Notes: generated by a model from the letters alone, not told the origin. Counted from the stretch's first letter, positions 43,062 to 57,400 are shown. The stretch: 64,000 nt of DNA from Sphaerolaimus hirsutus (GCA_964036195.1 OZ038454.1:21004315-21068314); one strand, 5' to 3'. Translations and numbers: made by a program.

Positions 43062-43946
43062 TTACGCAGTAGTCGTATTTAAGCAGTATTTATTCTCCAC
43101 GTATTTTTCGATTAAATGTACCTAAATACGTTTTAACAATTATGCGAGGGGGGTCCGTTTTAACAACTATTATTTCCCCAGCACATTCCGAACTGGGGAT
43201 ATTTCGATGAGGATGAATTCAAGGAGGGATAATTCGGGGAAAAATAATTCCCCCTTTGAATAGTTCTGCCTCAAAGAATGTTTACTGAGGTATTTACCAG
43301 TGCGATAAACATTTACAGGTTTACATTAAAAAGAAGGAGATACCCCGCATGATAAGTTGGCAGCCGGCCGAAAACGGCCGCCCAAAAATTATTTCGAAAT
43401 CGCTATAAATAAAATAGGCCAAAATAGGTTTACAACCATGATTATAGACCAAAATAGCGATTATGAATGTGAAAATTGGCAAAATGAAGCTATTTTTAAC
43501 AATTTTGAGCACTTTGAGCGCTTTCACTCTCATTCGTATGATACGCCACAAAAATCTTGGACGGAGGACAACTGTTCATACGTGGCCCGCTCCGAAAAAA
43601 GATAAGTGTATCTTTATCCCAGTAATTTTGTCTTTTCTCCGAGTTAACATGAACTTACGCAGGTGAAATAACCGATTTATTCGAAGATAAAAATACGATT
43701 TCAAGGTAAATGGCAATTTTATCCGAGACATAATTGTTGTATCACTAATCTCTTCTGGCAATTTCAGAATTGGACATTTTCCGGAATATTTTCGGTCGTT
43801 CTGAAATTTAAAAAAATAATTGGAAATCAGTAGGCAGGTGATTGTTGTGAAGGCAATTCGATTTGGCGGACATTTTTCTTTGTTTTCGCGCAGCCCTTAA
43901 ATTGTATTCGAAATTCGATGTGGTTTCATAAAGTTATCCTGTTTAA

Positions 43947-43961
43947 TTGGCAGCGTGCCAA
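43947..43961. promoter_or_regulatory. NFI-type palindrome, right arm
   Basis: TTGGCAGCGTGCCAA is the counterpart of 36756-36770 with both half-sites intact. Confidence 0.4.
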
Positions 43962-44019
43962 TCACATTTTCCTCAGCCAGAAGAAAATCGGGTTGGTATT
44001 TTCCCCCAAATCTTCATTA

Positions 44020-44215
44020 AACCGTTCTTACCGTAATTAATCAAGTGCGTGCGAAGTGTTGCGCATGTGAAACGTGTCGATTTTCTGCGGCTCTTATCAT
44101 ATCACACCTTCTAATCCAATGATAGCCGATGGATGTATATATTTGGGTATCTGCGAACACTTATCACTCCTGAGTATTTGTTGGCAAATGAATTATGTTG
44201 GTTAGTCTATCGCTT
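44020..44215. promoter_or_regulatory. Near-identical non-coding block, right arm
   Basis: It is the counterpart of 36480-36690 and contains CTTATCA and TAATTAA in mirror orientation. It lies upstream of the right cdc25 copy. Confidence 0.45.
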
Positions 44216-44632
44216 TTTCAATGTTCACATTCTTTACCTACTTCTAAGTGCTTCTTTTTGACAAGATTTCGATGGATTTTTGGATCGCTAAGGCAAATTA
44301 GATTTTATCGAACCAGCGCTAAAATCCCGGTGCTGTCGCGCACTTTCATTCTAAATTTCGATACGCACATGTATTTTTTTGGCATACCGACTTAGGCCCA
44401 ATGGCAGTTACATACAATATTTTACATGACATTTTTACAGTTACGTTTTTGCACTCGTTCAAACGACAAGTTCAATGTCAAGAAACAAGGAAAGTGAAGA
44501 ATTAAATGTCAAGGTCGAATGATACATCAAGTTTTGCCTGACACTTGATGCGTAACTTGACACTTCTTTCATTTGGACACTTGTCTTGTCTGGTGATAAT
44601 AGGGATGCCATGAGTTTTTTTAATTTAATGGT

Positions 44633-45514
44633 CAAGGACGTACGCAGGGGGGGGCGGGGGGGGCGGCCGCCCCCCCCCCCCCCCCGTTCCCGGGCCGGTC
44701 ATAAAAATTTGCCAGGAATGGCACTTTTGTAAAGCGATTTGGTAGGTACAATTGGAAAAATTTTGCGCGCAAGCGCGCAAACCTCACCCCGTTGTTTCAT
44801 GTATCATTTCAGGTGTCCAAACAGCATTATAAAAGTGCCCAATGTGTTCATTGTAGCTATATATAGGTCAGGGCCGTATCCAGGGGGGGGGGCGGGGGGG
44901 GCTGCAGCCCCCCCCCCTCCCGGGGCGAAACCAGAAAGTGACCAGAAAATGCGACTTTTTCAACGTCAGCGTAAAAAATTTTGCGCGCAAGCGCGCATTC
45001 TTCACCAGATATAAGGTATTATCATCAGATTTGCTCCATGTGGCCGCAAATCATTAAAAATGTTGTGCTTTTCGCTGTTTTGTATGTATATTTACATACA
45101 TATACAGCGTTCCATGGCGCTGACGCCAACGCCAATGGCGCCATGGCGTGGCGTCTACTAATGGCGCCAGCGCCATGGCGCCATTCCGCCACTATGTAGC
45201 TAAAATTTTAGGGGGGGGGGCTGAGCCCCCCCCCCTCGCCGGGCTCCGTAAACAAGCAGCCCCCCCCGCTCAAAAATCCTGGATACGTCCCTGATATAGG
45301 TCTTAATAGATACCTATATAGTATACGTTGGCGCCAGCGCCAACGCCAATACTGCCATGGCGCTGGCGCCTACAAATGGCGCCAGCGCCATGGCTCCATT
45401 CCTTTAGTATAGGGCCAAATTTTAGGGGGGGGGGGGCGCCGCCCCCCCCCCCCCGTTCGCCGGGCTCCGTATACAATCCGCCCCCCCCGTTCAAAAATCC
45501 TGCGTACGTCCCTG
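44633..45514. mobile_element. hAT-like element with GGACGTACGCAGG ends, TSD TTAATGGT, right arm only
   Basis: The ends are CAAGGACGTACGCAGG and CCTGCGTACGTCCCTG. TTAATGGT lies at 44625-44632 and 45515-45522. Long G and C homopolymers and a GGCGCCAGCGCC patch are inside, together with a second hAT-like element. Confidence 0.9.
44869..45293. mobile_element. Nested hAT-like element, ends CAGGGCCGTATCCAGG, TSD ATATAGGT
   Basis: ATATAGGT is repeated at 44861-44868 and 45294-45301. The right end CCTGGATACGTCCCTG shows it belongs to the same superfamily as its host element. Confidence 0.9.
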
Positions 45515-45528
45515 TTAATGGTCGAAAC

Positions 45529-46220
45529 CAGGGATGGCCAAGGGTTTTTTTCAAAGGTTTTTTTTTAAATAAAAAACGTTTTATTTTAAAAATACCCCGA
45601 CCATCTAAAACGTTTTTTAAAAAAACCTTGACCAAATTTTTTTTGTACTAAGCAGTAGGTATTTTGCAATTTTTTTGAGCGCAAGCACGCAATTTCACAG
45701 GCACACTACTTTTTGTGGTTGTTTTCATTGGTTTTGTGGCATTTTTAGCGTAAAAGCTTCCAATGGTTCATCCTATTGTGCCATAATAAGCCGTGATATG
45801 TTAGTGTAGTATATAATATCCTGTCAATGTGCCTCCATATACTCGTACCGTGTGAAAAATCACTTCTAATGAATTAGCCTTCTATTGTAACCTAATTTAA
45901 ACACTATTCCAAGGCCAACTTCACTTGAAGTCACAAACGTTCGACAAAAGCCGATATATGTAATAAGTTGACATAAAACGGATATTTTTGACAGAAATAA
46001 CCACGTATAATGATATCCCATGGCTCCACAGCCATTTTATGGCTAAATATAACACCACAAAGTACTGTCACCTGTCTGATATACCTGTATATGTTGACTC
46101 ATAACCATATCTGGGAGATTTTGAAGAAAAAAACGGTTTTATTTTTAATAAAACCATGTTTTTGGAAAAAACGGTTTAAAAAACCCTGTCATTAAAAAAA
46201 ACCTTTTTCAGCCATCCCTA
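45529..46220. mobile_element. CAGGGATGGCC-ended hAT-like element, right arm only
   Basis: The ends are CAGGGATGGCCAA and GCCATCCCTA. The flanks GTCGAAAC and GTCAAAAC agree at seven of eight bases. The interior has poly-A/T-rich AAAACGGTTTTT units. It is a relative of 28231-29448. Confidence 0.8.
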
Positions 46221-46859
46221 GTCAAAACCATTGGAGTGAAAAACTGGACAAGATTTGTAGCACTTAAAATATTATTTATATATTAAGACCGGAAGCAATT
46301 TTAGTACACTATAATTTAAAAAAAAACTTTTTAAAACCAGGTAGCATAAAAACCGTTTTTCCAACCCCACTCGAAAATGTCTTGAATCGGCCGCAGACCG
46401 CCATCCGTGCAAAAAGCCAGCGCCACGCAAATCCACAATGATTGCACCCAGTCGTCACAGTAACCCGTAGCAGACTGTCCCAACTTAAACGGGACGCAGG
46501 CGGCGCCGCTTGGCTCCGCCCACTTTCCCGTTTGACCCCCGCCGCACTTGGCTGGCTTTACGCTTGTCTCTTGCTGTAATTTCGAAGCCGCGCTAGGTTT
46601 CGTTTGGTCGGGTTTCTTTGGATTGAATGTGTACTGATGTGTATTGAGTGTGAGTTTTCGGTCATTTTGTAGAGTGTTTGGAGTCTAGTGAGTGTTTTGG
46701 AAGTAATTGGAAATTATTATCTGCGTTTTTGTGCGATGCGACAAAATCCTTGGCGAAAAACAATATTCGTGCGGTGAATAGAGCTGCGACCGTCACACTC
46801 CCTCACATCCAATTACACGGCTAGTTTTTAAGTTCCTAATTACTTTTCGAGTGCAACTG

Positions 46860-47045
46860 GCGGCACAAAGTGGTAGATTGTGCCGTCAAAGCGGCAAAGT
46901 GGACTTTGGTTGATCCGCGTGCGAGCGGCGGCCTTTGAAAAGCGGCCGCGTCCCACCTGCCGCTGCTCTTTTGCTTTCATTCGCACCGGCTTTTCGAATT
47001 GGCCGACGTCAGGTGCAACTTTTTCTGTCTCGACTTTTGTTTGCG
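46860..47045. promoter_or_regulatory. Conserved upstream block of right cdc25
   Basis: It is the counterpart of 34140-34314, about 98 percent identical by eye, about 1.5 kb upstream of the start codon. A nearby GC-rich segment (46480-46560, with GGCTCCGCCCAC) is also shared with 34840-34940 and looks promoter-like. Confidence 0.4.
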
Positions 47046-48488
47046 GTTTGCGTGCGCACATTTCGAACTTCAAAAAGCGCGACATTTGTTGGCTGTCGGG
47101 TTTTTAACCTGGGGCGGGTTTCAGTGACACAATTTTTGTCGATTTACATTATTTTCTACACTACAGACCATATTTTAGGCAACTTTCAATATTGATTTGG
47201 ATTTCGGGCTGTAAATAAAATTTTAGCAGCATTTAGTCTGGCAGCGTTCAATTCCAAATGAATAACAGCAATCGGGTTACCCGAAATTGCCCGATTTGGG
47301 CATTTCAAATTTACCACCCGAGTTGGGAGATCGGTGACCTTGGGGTAATAACTTGACACGCACGGCGATAAAATCTTTATATTTCGAGATGGGACAGAGA
47401 TCATGGAGTGGAAAGTTTTCGCTCATGGTTTTTCCCTTTCTCCATTACACCGTGGGTCCCGTTTTGCATGTGCATTTGCGATTTTGCATGAATATTGAGA
47501 TTGGAAAAATGCCAGCGATTGGAGATTCTATCGAAGATTCACCATTCCACATTTTGAATTTGAAATTTAAGCCGCGGTACCCCATTCCCCTTTTCGTTCA
47601 CATGCAGTCGACTTGCATCACATTTTTTTATAACTTTGCTTCCGTTGAATTATGCGACATTCCCGTTCAACACCGCAAAAAGCGATCATGCATGCTGATG
47701 AAATCATGCATTCTGATAAAAACCTTGCACCTTTCAAAATTACAGCCCACAAAAAGATTCCCGCGTGCCATATTTTTATGTAGAATGACTTTTTAGAATC
47801 TCGTTTTTCCAAAAGTGTTTTTAAAGTGAAAAAGTAAACTGATATACCAAGATAAAACAAATTTTGAAAGAATGTATACTACATGTCTTTAAAAACAATT
47901 ATTTTGAAAAAGAAACAATCGAAAATGTGACACCAAAGTGCACCCCACCAAATGTACATGCATGCATCCTTTCTCCACGAAGGCGTCCATCCCTTTTCCA
48001 TGAATGATCCCCCCGCTGCGTTGCGTGCATCCTTCATTCATGCATTCCATTGCGGCGCTCCGCTGTCTGCGCGCGTCCGTAGTAGATGCACGTTCCCATC
48101 GGGGATCTCTGGATATGGATAGATTCCATGGGCGCCCGGTTTTCAATGACCCATTCATTACGCGGCTGCAACATTGTCTCATTGCGATGCGCATATTTTT
48201 ATTCCCATTTAAATTTCGATGCCCATTTTAATCGCAATCGGGTTCTGAAGCCGTATTTGACCCCCGTGGAATTGAAGTGTTTGATAGTAGTATTTTTCGA
48301 AATCAAAGGGATTCGGATTTAAATTTCTTTTTAACGTTCGCAGGGACAAGTGCAATATTTCCCCATTCGAAGCATTTACTCGTTACAATCAATTTCTGCT
48401 ATTTTAATGACATTTTTGAAACGTGCGAGCCGCTAAAGCACCCAAACTTTTCTGTTTTATCACCGACTGCGCGTCCGATGCGCGCGGC

Positions 48489-51400
48489 ATGTCTTCTAGC
48501 GGCGGCACAGAGAAACTGCAGCGGCGGCGGCGGGCGGCAGCCATGGACCTGGGTGCCGCCATGTCGCCCGTATCGCAGCTCGCCGCAGAACTGGGCCACC
48601 AGCAGTGAGTCCTCGGCACCACTTCCCCACAGCAACACAACGGCACCCTCGAATACACCACCCCCCCCCCCCCCGCAGTCTGTCCGGCAGCGGCGAGTGC
48701 AGCCGGTGGGAGGGGGCGCCGCTGAGTCCATGTGCGCTGCCCGACGGCACGCCGCGCCGCCGCCTCTCCCTGGACACCACGTCGAGCGTGTCCAGCGCCG
48801 GGCTGCTCGGCCTCGCCAACGACTCGCCCTCGCCCGGCACTTTCGCAGTCTCCAGCGCCAGCGTACGCATTGGTGTGTTTAAGGTGTTGACGTCTATTGG
48901 AATCTGGGGTCAGAACCGGCTTTTGTTCAATTGGGCTTTTCAAGTTTAGGGTTATTATACATAGAGGGTGATTTGCTTTCAAGTAATTTGTTCAACTATT
49001 TGTTCCCTATTTTCTCACGTATTGGCCATATTTTGTCCGTTTATTCTCCGTCCACATGCTGAACACCCCCCCCCCCCCGCAGACGTGAAAGTGTCGCCGG
49101 CCACGCCGCCGCTGCAGTTCGACTGTGCCGCGGGCGACACGACCGACTCGCCCAACGGCGTCGAGTACACGCACGTCTTCGACGCGGCCGCCGGGCTGCA
49201 GCGAGGGCGGCAACCAGACGCGCCAGTCGATTTCGCACACTGGTCGGTGTTGGTGTACTGGAGTAGTTTTTGTTTTAGCTGGAAGTGTAAGGCCTTTGTT
49301 TGTTTAGTTTTTTCTTCGTCTGGTATTTCTAACGGCCGGAATGCACTTCACGCGTCGCTTTTTTCATTATTAATTTTTTTAACAGGCGTTTCGTTTACAG
49401 TCTATTTTGTCGTTCGGAACGTGCAGCTGTTTGCTTAGGCATTTTACGTTACTCGAAGGGTGTTCAAAAGCTGCATACACATTTGTAAACTGCGTCGAAA
49501 TTCACATTAGCAGCACATTAACTGTTTGCTCAGCGCCGCGGGGACACGTGCGAACGGTGATAAATTGATAATGCCGCTCTGCTCGACTTAATTTTTAATG
49601 CGTGTGTGTTTCCAAGGCGCCGCTCTGTTTGAACTGGGTCATTTGAACGGCCGCTTCCTTCAGCCGCTGGTACGCAGCCATGTAAATCTGTGTGGGGGGG
49701 CTTAATCTGTACTCTACAAGCCCAGATATGTATTTATGTATGTGTATTTAATAAGCCTATATCTGGTCATGTAACGTAGAGCTGCGGCACATTGGGCAAT
49801 GCTTGAACGCCTATTGCAGCTTGCAACCTCCCCCCCCCCCACCCCTGTGTCTATGCCACGCAGCGCCGCAGCTAACGCGAAGCCGCGCGGCGCCATTTTC
49901 AAATGCGGCCCACGCTTGGCAAACGCATCATTCATGTGCCGCCGCCGCGGAACGTAGATTGTGGCGCTGCGAACGGCGCGTCAGTTTCCAGCGGCGTGAA
50001 GTCGAGTGGGCTGGCGCCAGTCGGCCGGCACGTTTGCCTGCTGATTCGCAGTTGTGATAAGCGGAACCCACTCGTTTTGGGCCGGCAGCCGTACGGCTGT
50101 TTTTTAAACGGACGGACGCACGGCAGCGTGGCGTTGCACTGCGTTTGGCTGCGGAATTCCAGCTGCATTGTTTAATTTGTCTGGGCGGGGGCTGGCACGA
50201 ATGCATGGAACAGATGCATGTACCCCGGCGGCGGCATGGATCCGTGCCAATCAGTGCCGCCGCCGCCGTCCCCAGGTGCCCGATCCATGGCCAGGTACTG
50301 ATCCAATTTTGAATTTGCCCCGCTGACCTTCCGTTGCAGCATTCCCTTCGATCGAATAAGATCGGCGTCTTGGCTATATATTCTGTACGATATCGCTGCA
50401 ACTGCAACCTTGGTGCAAAATGTGGTAGCTGCACAGCTCCCTGGGCGCATGCGTCCAATGCGTGTGAAATTCACGAAATTCAGTCGTCATAAATTATGCC
50501 ATGAAATTAGCACCCGGCGCCGCGAGCTGCCGCTAAGGTCAATGTAAAAGTGGACAAACGGGCCTTTCCTGCGGCCGTGCCGTTGACGCGTCAATTTGTC
50601 CCAGTGGGCGGAGCGGCGCGGCGCTGACCCTGACGCCAGCCGCTCGGATGAGCGAATGTGCAATGGGCATGGCGACGTGCCGCCGCGCAAACGAAGTGCC
50701 GCCGCGCCCGTTTGAGTGTTTGAAATGGAAGCGCGCGTGCCGTCGCGGCGTTTTTCCCCTGCCTCGCTTGAATGGAGGCATTTGGAAATGTAAGTGACAG
50801 CCACCGGGTCAACTGTGTCATATTCACTTTGCACTTTCCGATTTTCACGCTTGCGAGCGGATGTCATTGTCATTAACATTTTCTCTTCACCCGACTGACA
50901 CTTATACTTCCATGATAATTTGAAATTCACGTGGGTTCGTGGCACACCTATACGGATGCATTCGTGCATACTAAATATATTCTGCGAGCACACATTCATT
51001 CAAACGGCCCAAGTGCTCTGCGGGTCAGCGGGGGGGGGCGCCGGGGGCCATCTATCACGGGGACCATCTCTGCATCGGGGCTGCGCTTTATGGCCCATTT
51101 CCCCACTGCGCAGTTGCGTCAGCTGCCTGCACGTCTCCGCGTACCTAAGGCACCCCCCCCATCCGACGACGGGAAATGGGGGGCCAGGTGACGCCATATA
51201 GGCCCCCCCGTTTCGGATTACGCCTTGGATGGGTCTACAGTAATGCGTCCGGTCTACGTACCCATTCATTTGCGTTTGAGTGCCGTGCCGCTTGCGCAAG
51301 ACGCGGTGGGCGCGCCGCCGCCCCGTTTTTTTGAGGTCATTTGGGGCGAGTGATCAACGTTCGCTCTTTTGCCTTCCTTCCCGGGGAACGTGTAATGATT

Positions 51401-54400
51401 TGCGTTTGTATTTGCATTTATTTATGCGTGCACGAGTGTGGCGTGCCGACAGAGTGCTGCGTAGAATTTTAATGTCCGATGGAGAATATAGTTACAGTTG
51501 CATCTGTGCTGCAATGTGATACTCTACGGGAAGTATCTTGAATGAAGGGTGTCGTCCATCTGATATTTACAAGTCTTCAATGGTCGAGAGTTGGCCATCT
51601 GCCAGACATCTTTATATGCGTTTATCCATGCGTGGTGCCATTGGGATGGCTGTAACGACCACCGAAGTGCGCGCTGACCCCCGCGGCACATTCGTCTGCA
51701 CCTGGCCGCGCCGCTTCACCTCATCTGAACTGGGCTACAATTTGAATTCATCCGGCTCTGGGGTCACTAATTAGCATCACCTGGCCGCATTCGGCTGTTA
51801 TACAATGCACTTCAACTCGGCATTGTCCCACGGCTAAGCCGCAGCGGCGGCGGCATGAGCGCAGCGGGGCGGCGTGACCCGGGCCGACCTGCCGCCGCTT
51901 CACAAGCCGCCGCGCCGCACAGATGCGTCCCAGCACTTTGCTCAGGTATGCATGCACGCGCGTTTGCACAGTGTCTGTTTGCGTGGGAATTATTAGCCCT
52001 TGGCCCGGTTTACACGGGGCCGCAAGCGGGGGGGGGGGGTTGTGTGTGTTTGCATGTGAACTCTGTGCCGGGCCACCGTTCTGCAGTGCGGCTATACAAA
52101 AGCCCGGTCTAATGGACTGCACTGACCCAATTCGAACTTGGATCGGCTCTCCCAATGCATTCTTTTGTTGGTTCTCTGCATTCGACAGCAATGGCTTTAT
52201 TGCTGCACCAGGTTGTGCCACGGCACCGGGTTGTGGCTTTTTCTGGTCAAATAATTAGCCCTGCTTATTTATGAATGTGTGGCTTGGCTGCATTGCAACA
52301 GTTGAGTGCTGTTTGCAGGCAAAAACAATTATTTATTCACGTCTTATGGGAATTTTACGAGTGTGTGCGTATCGATTATGGTTTGTTTGTCACGTTTTGG
52401 CAACAGGCCAAACGAAATTTGGAGGGTTGTTGTTAGGGAGGGATGAAATATGCTTAATGAATTCTGTTTAAGCTGAAAACAACCTGAATGTTTCATTTGC
52501 ACGCCAGAATTTCCCATTGACGAATTTCCCATTGACGAATTTCCCATTGACATTTTATGAATGGGATTAGTTTTGATTGTCTGTCACATGCATTCATTCA
52601 ACTGTCACACGCACTTGATGTCTGCATGTCAATGTCAATCTAATTGTTGCGTGAGATGAGAGATATTATTTTTGCGAATGTTCATAGTCCATCCATACTT
52701 CATTTCCATTTTCCATACACTCAAAATTGTGATGGTACTGTATTTTCTGGTTTTCTATTGATTAAATTTTCTGATTTCCCCCTAAATTTTTCAATGTTTT
52801 CTGACGGATGAAGGTACAATCTTAAAAAATGAGGAGAAAATTTCATGTATTTATAACAGTAGGCGAACAGTAGATGGATATGTTACATGTTCAGTGTGCA
52901 GAATATTCGCAACCTTGAATAAAATTGAATGTTACAACACGTGGGAACCTTGAGTCATAAAAACGCGAATATAAAATCGGGAACACAAAAAGATGTTGTT
53001 TAACGGAGACTTGCGGCATGTGCCATGTGTACCACGGTTGCAGCTGATGTCGAAAAATCGTGATGGAAAAATTCATTTTTGACCAGGGGTCTCCTAGGGG
53101 GGGGGCTGGGGGGGGGGGCTGCCCCCCCCAAATCGGCCAGCTATCTATCTATCCCGGAGGCCGCTCAGCTATCTATCTATCCCGAGGCAAAATTTTTGGC
53201 TACTACCCCTAAAGACCCCCCCCAAATCGCTCAGCTATCTATCTATCTGGAGTGGTTTTTGAGAAATTTTGCCCCAATTTTTGCTCAAAATCACCAATTT
53301 TCGCACCTTTTTATAGTTTTTCACCTTCAAAATCATGCTTTCCGGCTATATACAGGGTTATATACCTATTTTTAGCCATTTTATACCTACTTTTGGCCAC
53401 TTTTAACTGATTCTTAGCGATTTTTCCCCCTTTCTGCCTTCTTAACCTTGAAAAAGCCTATATATTGTGCCCCCGCCAGCCCCCCCCCCAAGCCCCCCCC
53501 CAGAAAATTTTTTCAGCTATCTATCCCTCCGGAGGAGCGATTTGCTATCTATCCAGCCCCCGCGAGGGCCAAAATCCTGGAGACCCCTGTTTTTGACTGA
53601 AAGAATACATAATATATGATAAAATAAAAGTTTGTCACAGTCAACATACTCCAACTGCATTCACCCCTCCCCGCAGCTTTGCGTCGTGCAGCGGCAGCGC
53701 GGAGTCTGCGTCGACGAGCTCGTCGTGCAGCTCGTTGTCGTGCAGCAGCTGGTCGTTGCAGCGGCGCGTCTCGGAGCAGCGGCTGGGGGCCGGCTCCGGC
53801 TGCGGCGTGGGGCTGCAGCTGCGCACCGGCGCCAGGGGCTCCCGGGTGAGCCAGGCGCCCGGCTTCCCGCCCATCTACAGCCCAGACCCAGGCACTCACT
53901 TCGACGGTCCGTTGGGGGGGGGGGGGGTATTTTGGGAGTGTTGTTGTTTGGATTTGGGTGATTGGTCACGTACTCACGTGTTTATTTTGTTGCGTATAAA
54001 TTGGAAAGTGGTTTTTTTTTGTTAGTGCAAAAACGAGTGTATTTTGTGTATTTCGATCAAAATTTTGTTGTCGATGAAGTGGCACGAAAGCGAGCACATC
54101 ACAATGCGTGAAAATGTTCTGTTGTGCATTTATCATTTTTCACACTTTTTCAAATGAAAATTCCAGACCATTCACATTCCCTCGTCTACACGGCATCAAA
54201 ACTTTCAATGTCTGTTTGTCACTCAAAAATAAGTGTATATTGAGTTTGAGTTGACGGCGTCAAGTGGATACAAACAATTCATATTTCGGTCTCCCGCCGC
54301 GTGAGAACGGAAACTGGGGAAATGACGTGATAATCAGGTAGTGTTTGTGTCGCTTCCGTGTTTGCTTGCACACTTTTTGTGTCTCCGAGCACATTTGTGG

Positions 54401-57400
54401 TCGCCGCGGGGCGCCGCCGTATAAAAACATATTCAAAAATGCACACCATTTGTCCATTGCGACAATTAGCGTGCAAAACGGGACGGAAATTACAGGTGCA
54501 ACGGCACTCTTTTTTCATCGTCACACGGTAATCTTGAAAATTGAATGCAATCAGAGGGGCATCAATTAACCCAAAGGGAGCCAACATGTGGTCGTTTCTT
54601 CTGGGGGGTGGGGGTGGGGGTGTATTCGGGGGTACAGTGAAGAAACGTTTCCCGAGTCTGTATCTATATACTTTAATGTCGGCCACTCTGCTCTGCGCAA
54701 CAATTATTGCTGTGCTTTGATGTTTCGCCGCCAAAGGCTACTGTTCCCGTTTTTTGGGAGTCTTATGCAATTGCCCCAATTTTTTCCGGGCGCACCCTAA
54801 ACAATTTTTTCCCGTGTACTGCAGTGACCTTCTCCCGTGGCTGATGGAAAAATGGGTTTATTGTTTGATTGCAATGTAGATTTATTGTTTGTATTTTATA
54901 TGCATTTATGAGGCCGTAAAGTCGAGTGCACATGTAAAATTGGATGCGAACGTGATTTGGGGGCTTCAACGATTCCCCCTGGAAACAGGATATGAATATT
55001 ATAAAAGCATTTATTGGGGACGTTTTGTTGCCATTTTCACGTCGACTGCCGCCGGCGGTTTTTCCTGAAAATCCTCTTTTATTAATTTAATAGGCTTAAT
55101 TTTGGGCAACTTTGGGATTATTTACGGCCCGTGGGTCTCATTAATGCATTGCCATCAAAAATTCCTTGCACCTGGCTGTGTTCGATCTTTGTTTCTGGAT
55201 TCAAGGTAATGCAATTTTGTCTTGTATTGCGTTTCAGCCCTGTTATTTGCTCATTGGCGTGGGCGTGGGGTGTTCCGGGCACCAAATTTTATAAGCCCGA
55301 TTAAGTGTATTTTTGGGAAAATTGACTTCACCTCATCTGAAATTGGGCAAAAACGGTGTTTAAATGTGAATCCTTTTACAAAAACAACGTTTCTAAAATA
55401 ATTCTCGCCGACCTCGAACCAATTTGAAATTGATACGCTTGGCATTTTTGACATAATAAACTGGGCAGCATATCTTTTCAGTCAATAAGTTGGGCAGCCC
55501 GAGAAATCGGGTCTGACTAATTTAGTGTGGTCCCTGGCCATTGGCCATTGGGAAATATAAAGTGCCCTCTTGTGAAGCAGTGATCCGTGCACTTGAAAAC
55601 GCATGATAATGAACTCATGGATGCACTTGAACATCGTCGATTGCGGAACAACGAGAATTTATGACTCAAATTTGGCGTGCGCATGCATTCGTGCATGGAT
55701 CACATGTCCAATTGAGTGGAGATGTTTCTAGTGTCCTTACATTGGATTATTGTGCAATCGTGGGTGACTTTGTGCCGTCATAATCAGCCTTCTCCAGTGC
55801 ACAACAAAGCATGATTTGAGTCGTCTTTTATGCATGTGCGATGTAGATTTGGGTGTAGGTATGCGAGCTTGGAAAGTTTCATTTCGTGGGGGGGGGGTGA
55901 TAATGCTCTGTATCAATATTCACAAGTTTCTCTTTGTTTACTGCGGCCGCTTTTGGCAGATAATCCCAATGGCGGTCATGCCATTTGATGCATGAAACTT
56001 TATTTACAGTTGTGCTTATAAATATTGTATGTATAGGTACTCAAAGAACAAGGGTAAACATCATAGGCACAAATGAACTAATGGTTATTTGTCATGCTTA
56101 TTTTCAAGTATGATTCCATATATTTAAATAAAGCAAATAAATGTCTGTGCATTTCAGAAGAGTAAGCAACGCAACGCAAAACAAAAAATGAAAAAAATGA
56201 AAGAGTGAAAATGAATTGTTTGTAAACTTGAGAGTGATACAAACGTTACTGTATTTAGATAAATTTAGATTGAACAATGTAATCTGATGAGAGAAAAATA
56301 TGTCTTCTATTCAGATGGGGTGGGGTATGGTAGAAGTACTCAATGTATATTTACGTGTACGCATAACCAAAAACTCAACATCCATCTGCTCTCAGCTGGC
56401 TGTTCTGTGTCGAGCGACTCGTCAGTGTTCGAGTGCGCGTTGAGTTCGCCGCCGGCGGCCGACTGCAGCCGCAGCAAGGACAGCGGCTTCGAGGGCTCCA
56501 ACGACCGGCCGCCCAGCCGCGCCGAGGCCCACCACACCGCGCAATTGGGACGCGGCACGGCGCCCCGGCCCAGACGGGCCTTCAGCGACAATGGCGACCT
56601 CGTCACTGCCTTTGCCAGCGATCAGCCCATGCCGGTGAGGTTTTCGTGGCTGGTTACAGTAATTCTGCAGTTAACATTGGCTAAATTGTGGCGCCCTACC
56701 GAGAATTACCGAAAAATTAAGAAAATGCAACTTACCTGTACCGGTAAATCGTAAACGATAAATCGTAGCAGCTTACCGTACTAGGTACCATCCCTCTCGT
56801 GTCGCTTATAACTGACATTCCCCCCTCCAACAGGACGTTGCGGCGCCGCCGAACTTCGCGCAGCTGCACCTGCAGTCGGTGCGGCAGCAGAGCGACGAGA
56901 ACTTGGCTGGGCCGGCGCCGCGGCCGCGCGCAGTCGTCCGCAGGTCGCAGCGCGGCGCCGCCGGCCGCCCCATGTGCCGCACCGCGTCCGACGAGGGCAG
57001 CGCCACGCCCAAGGCCAGGCCGCGCGCCCCGCTCAGGAACCTCACCAACGAGATGCCCGACGCCGCCGCCACTGGCTTCATCGCCAAGGTGAGTCACTTC
57101 TGCGTGGAGTATGAGAGGCTCGAAACTAGGGTTGACCGAAGCTTTTTTTCTTTAAACCTTGAGGGTTTTTTTTGGAAAAATGTCTTGAGAAACCGTTTTA
57201 AAAAGGAGATGATCACAAAAAATTATGTCTGTTTGAGTAAACGGGTGTGGCGTGTCGCAGCGGAAGCTGGGCGTGGCTGGACTGGCGCCGCTGCACAAGG
57301 CGCCGTCGGACATGAGTCTGTTCGCGCGGCCGCTCGCGCCGCTGGACAAGTCGCTGTGCCGCGCGACGCTGGGCGGCAACCGCAAGCGCCTCAAGCAGCC

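Larger units (their letters stand above)
37091..43649. other. Spacer between the duplicated arms
   Basis: The 6.6 kb are made almost wholly of transposon-derived sequence, listed separately. No host gene was recognised. A short unassigned stretch at 43070-43649 carries G-rich MITE debris and AT-rich sequence. Confidence 0.6.

Noticed and set aside
48277-48882. A 201-codon continuous frame across exon 1, intron 1 and exon 2 of right cdc25
   Set aside because: It is in a different frame from the Cdc25 reading and crosses a clear donor and acceptor. The left copy lacks an equivalent uninterrupted frame.
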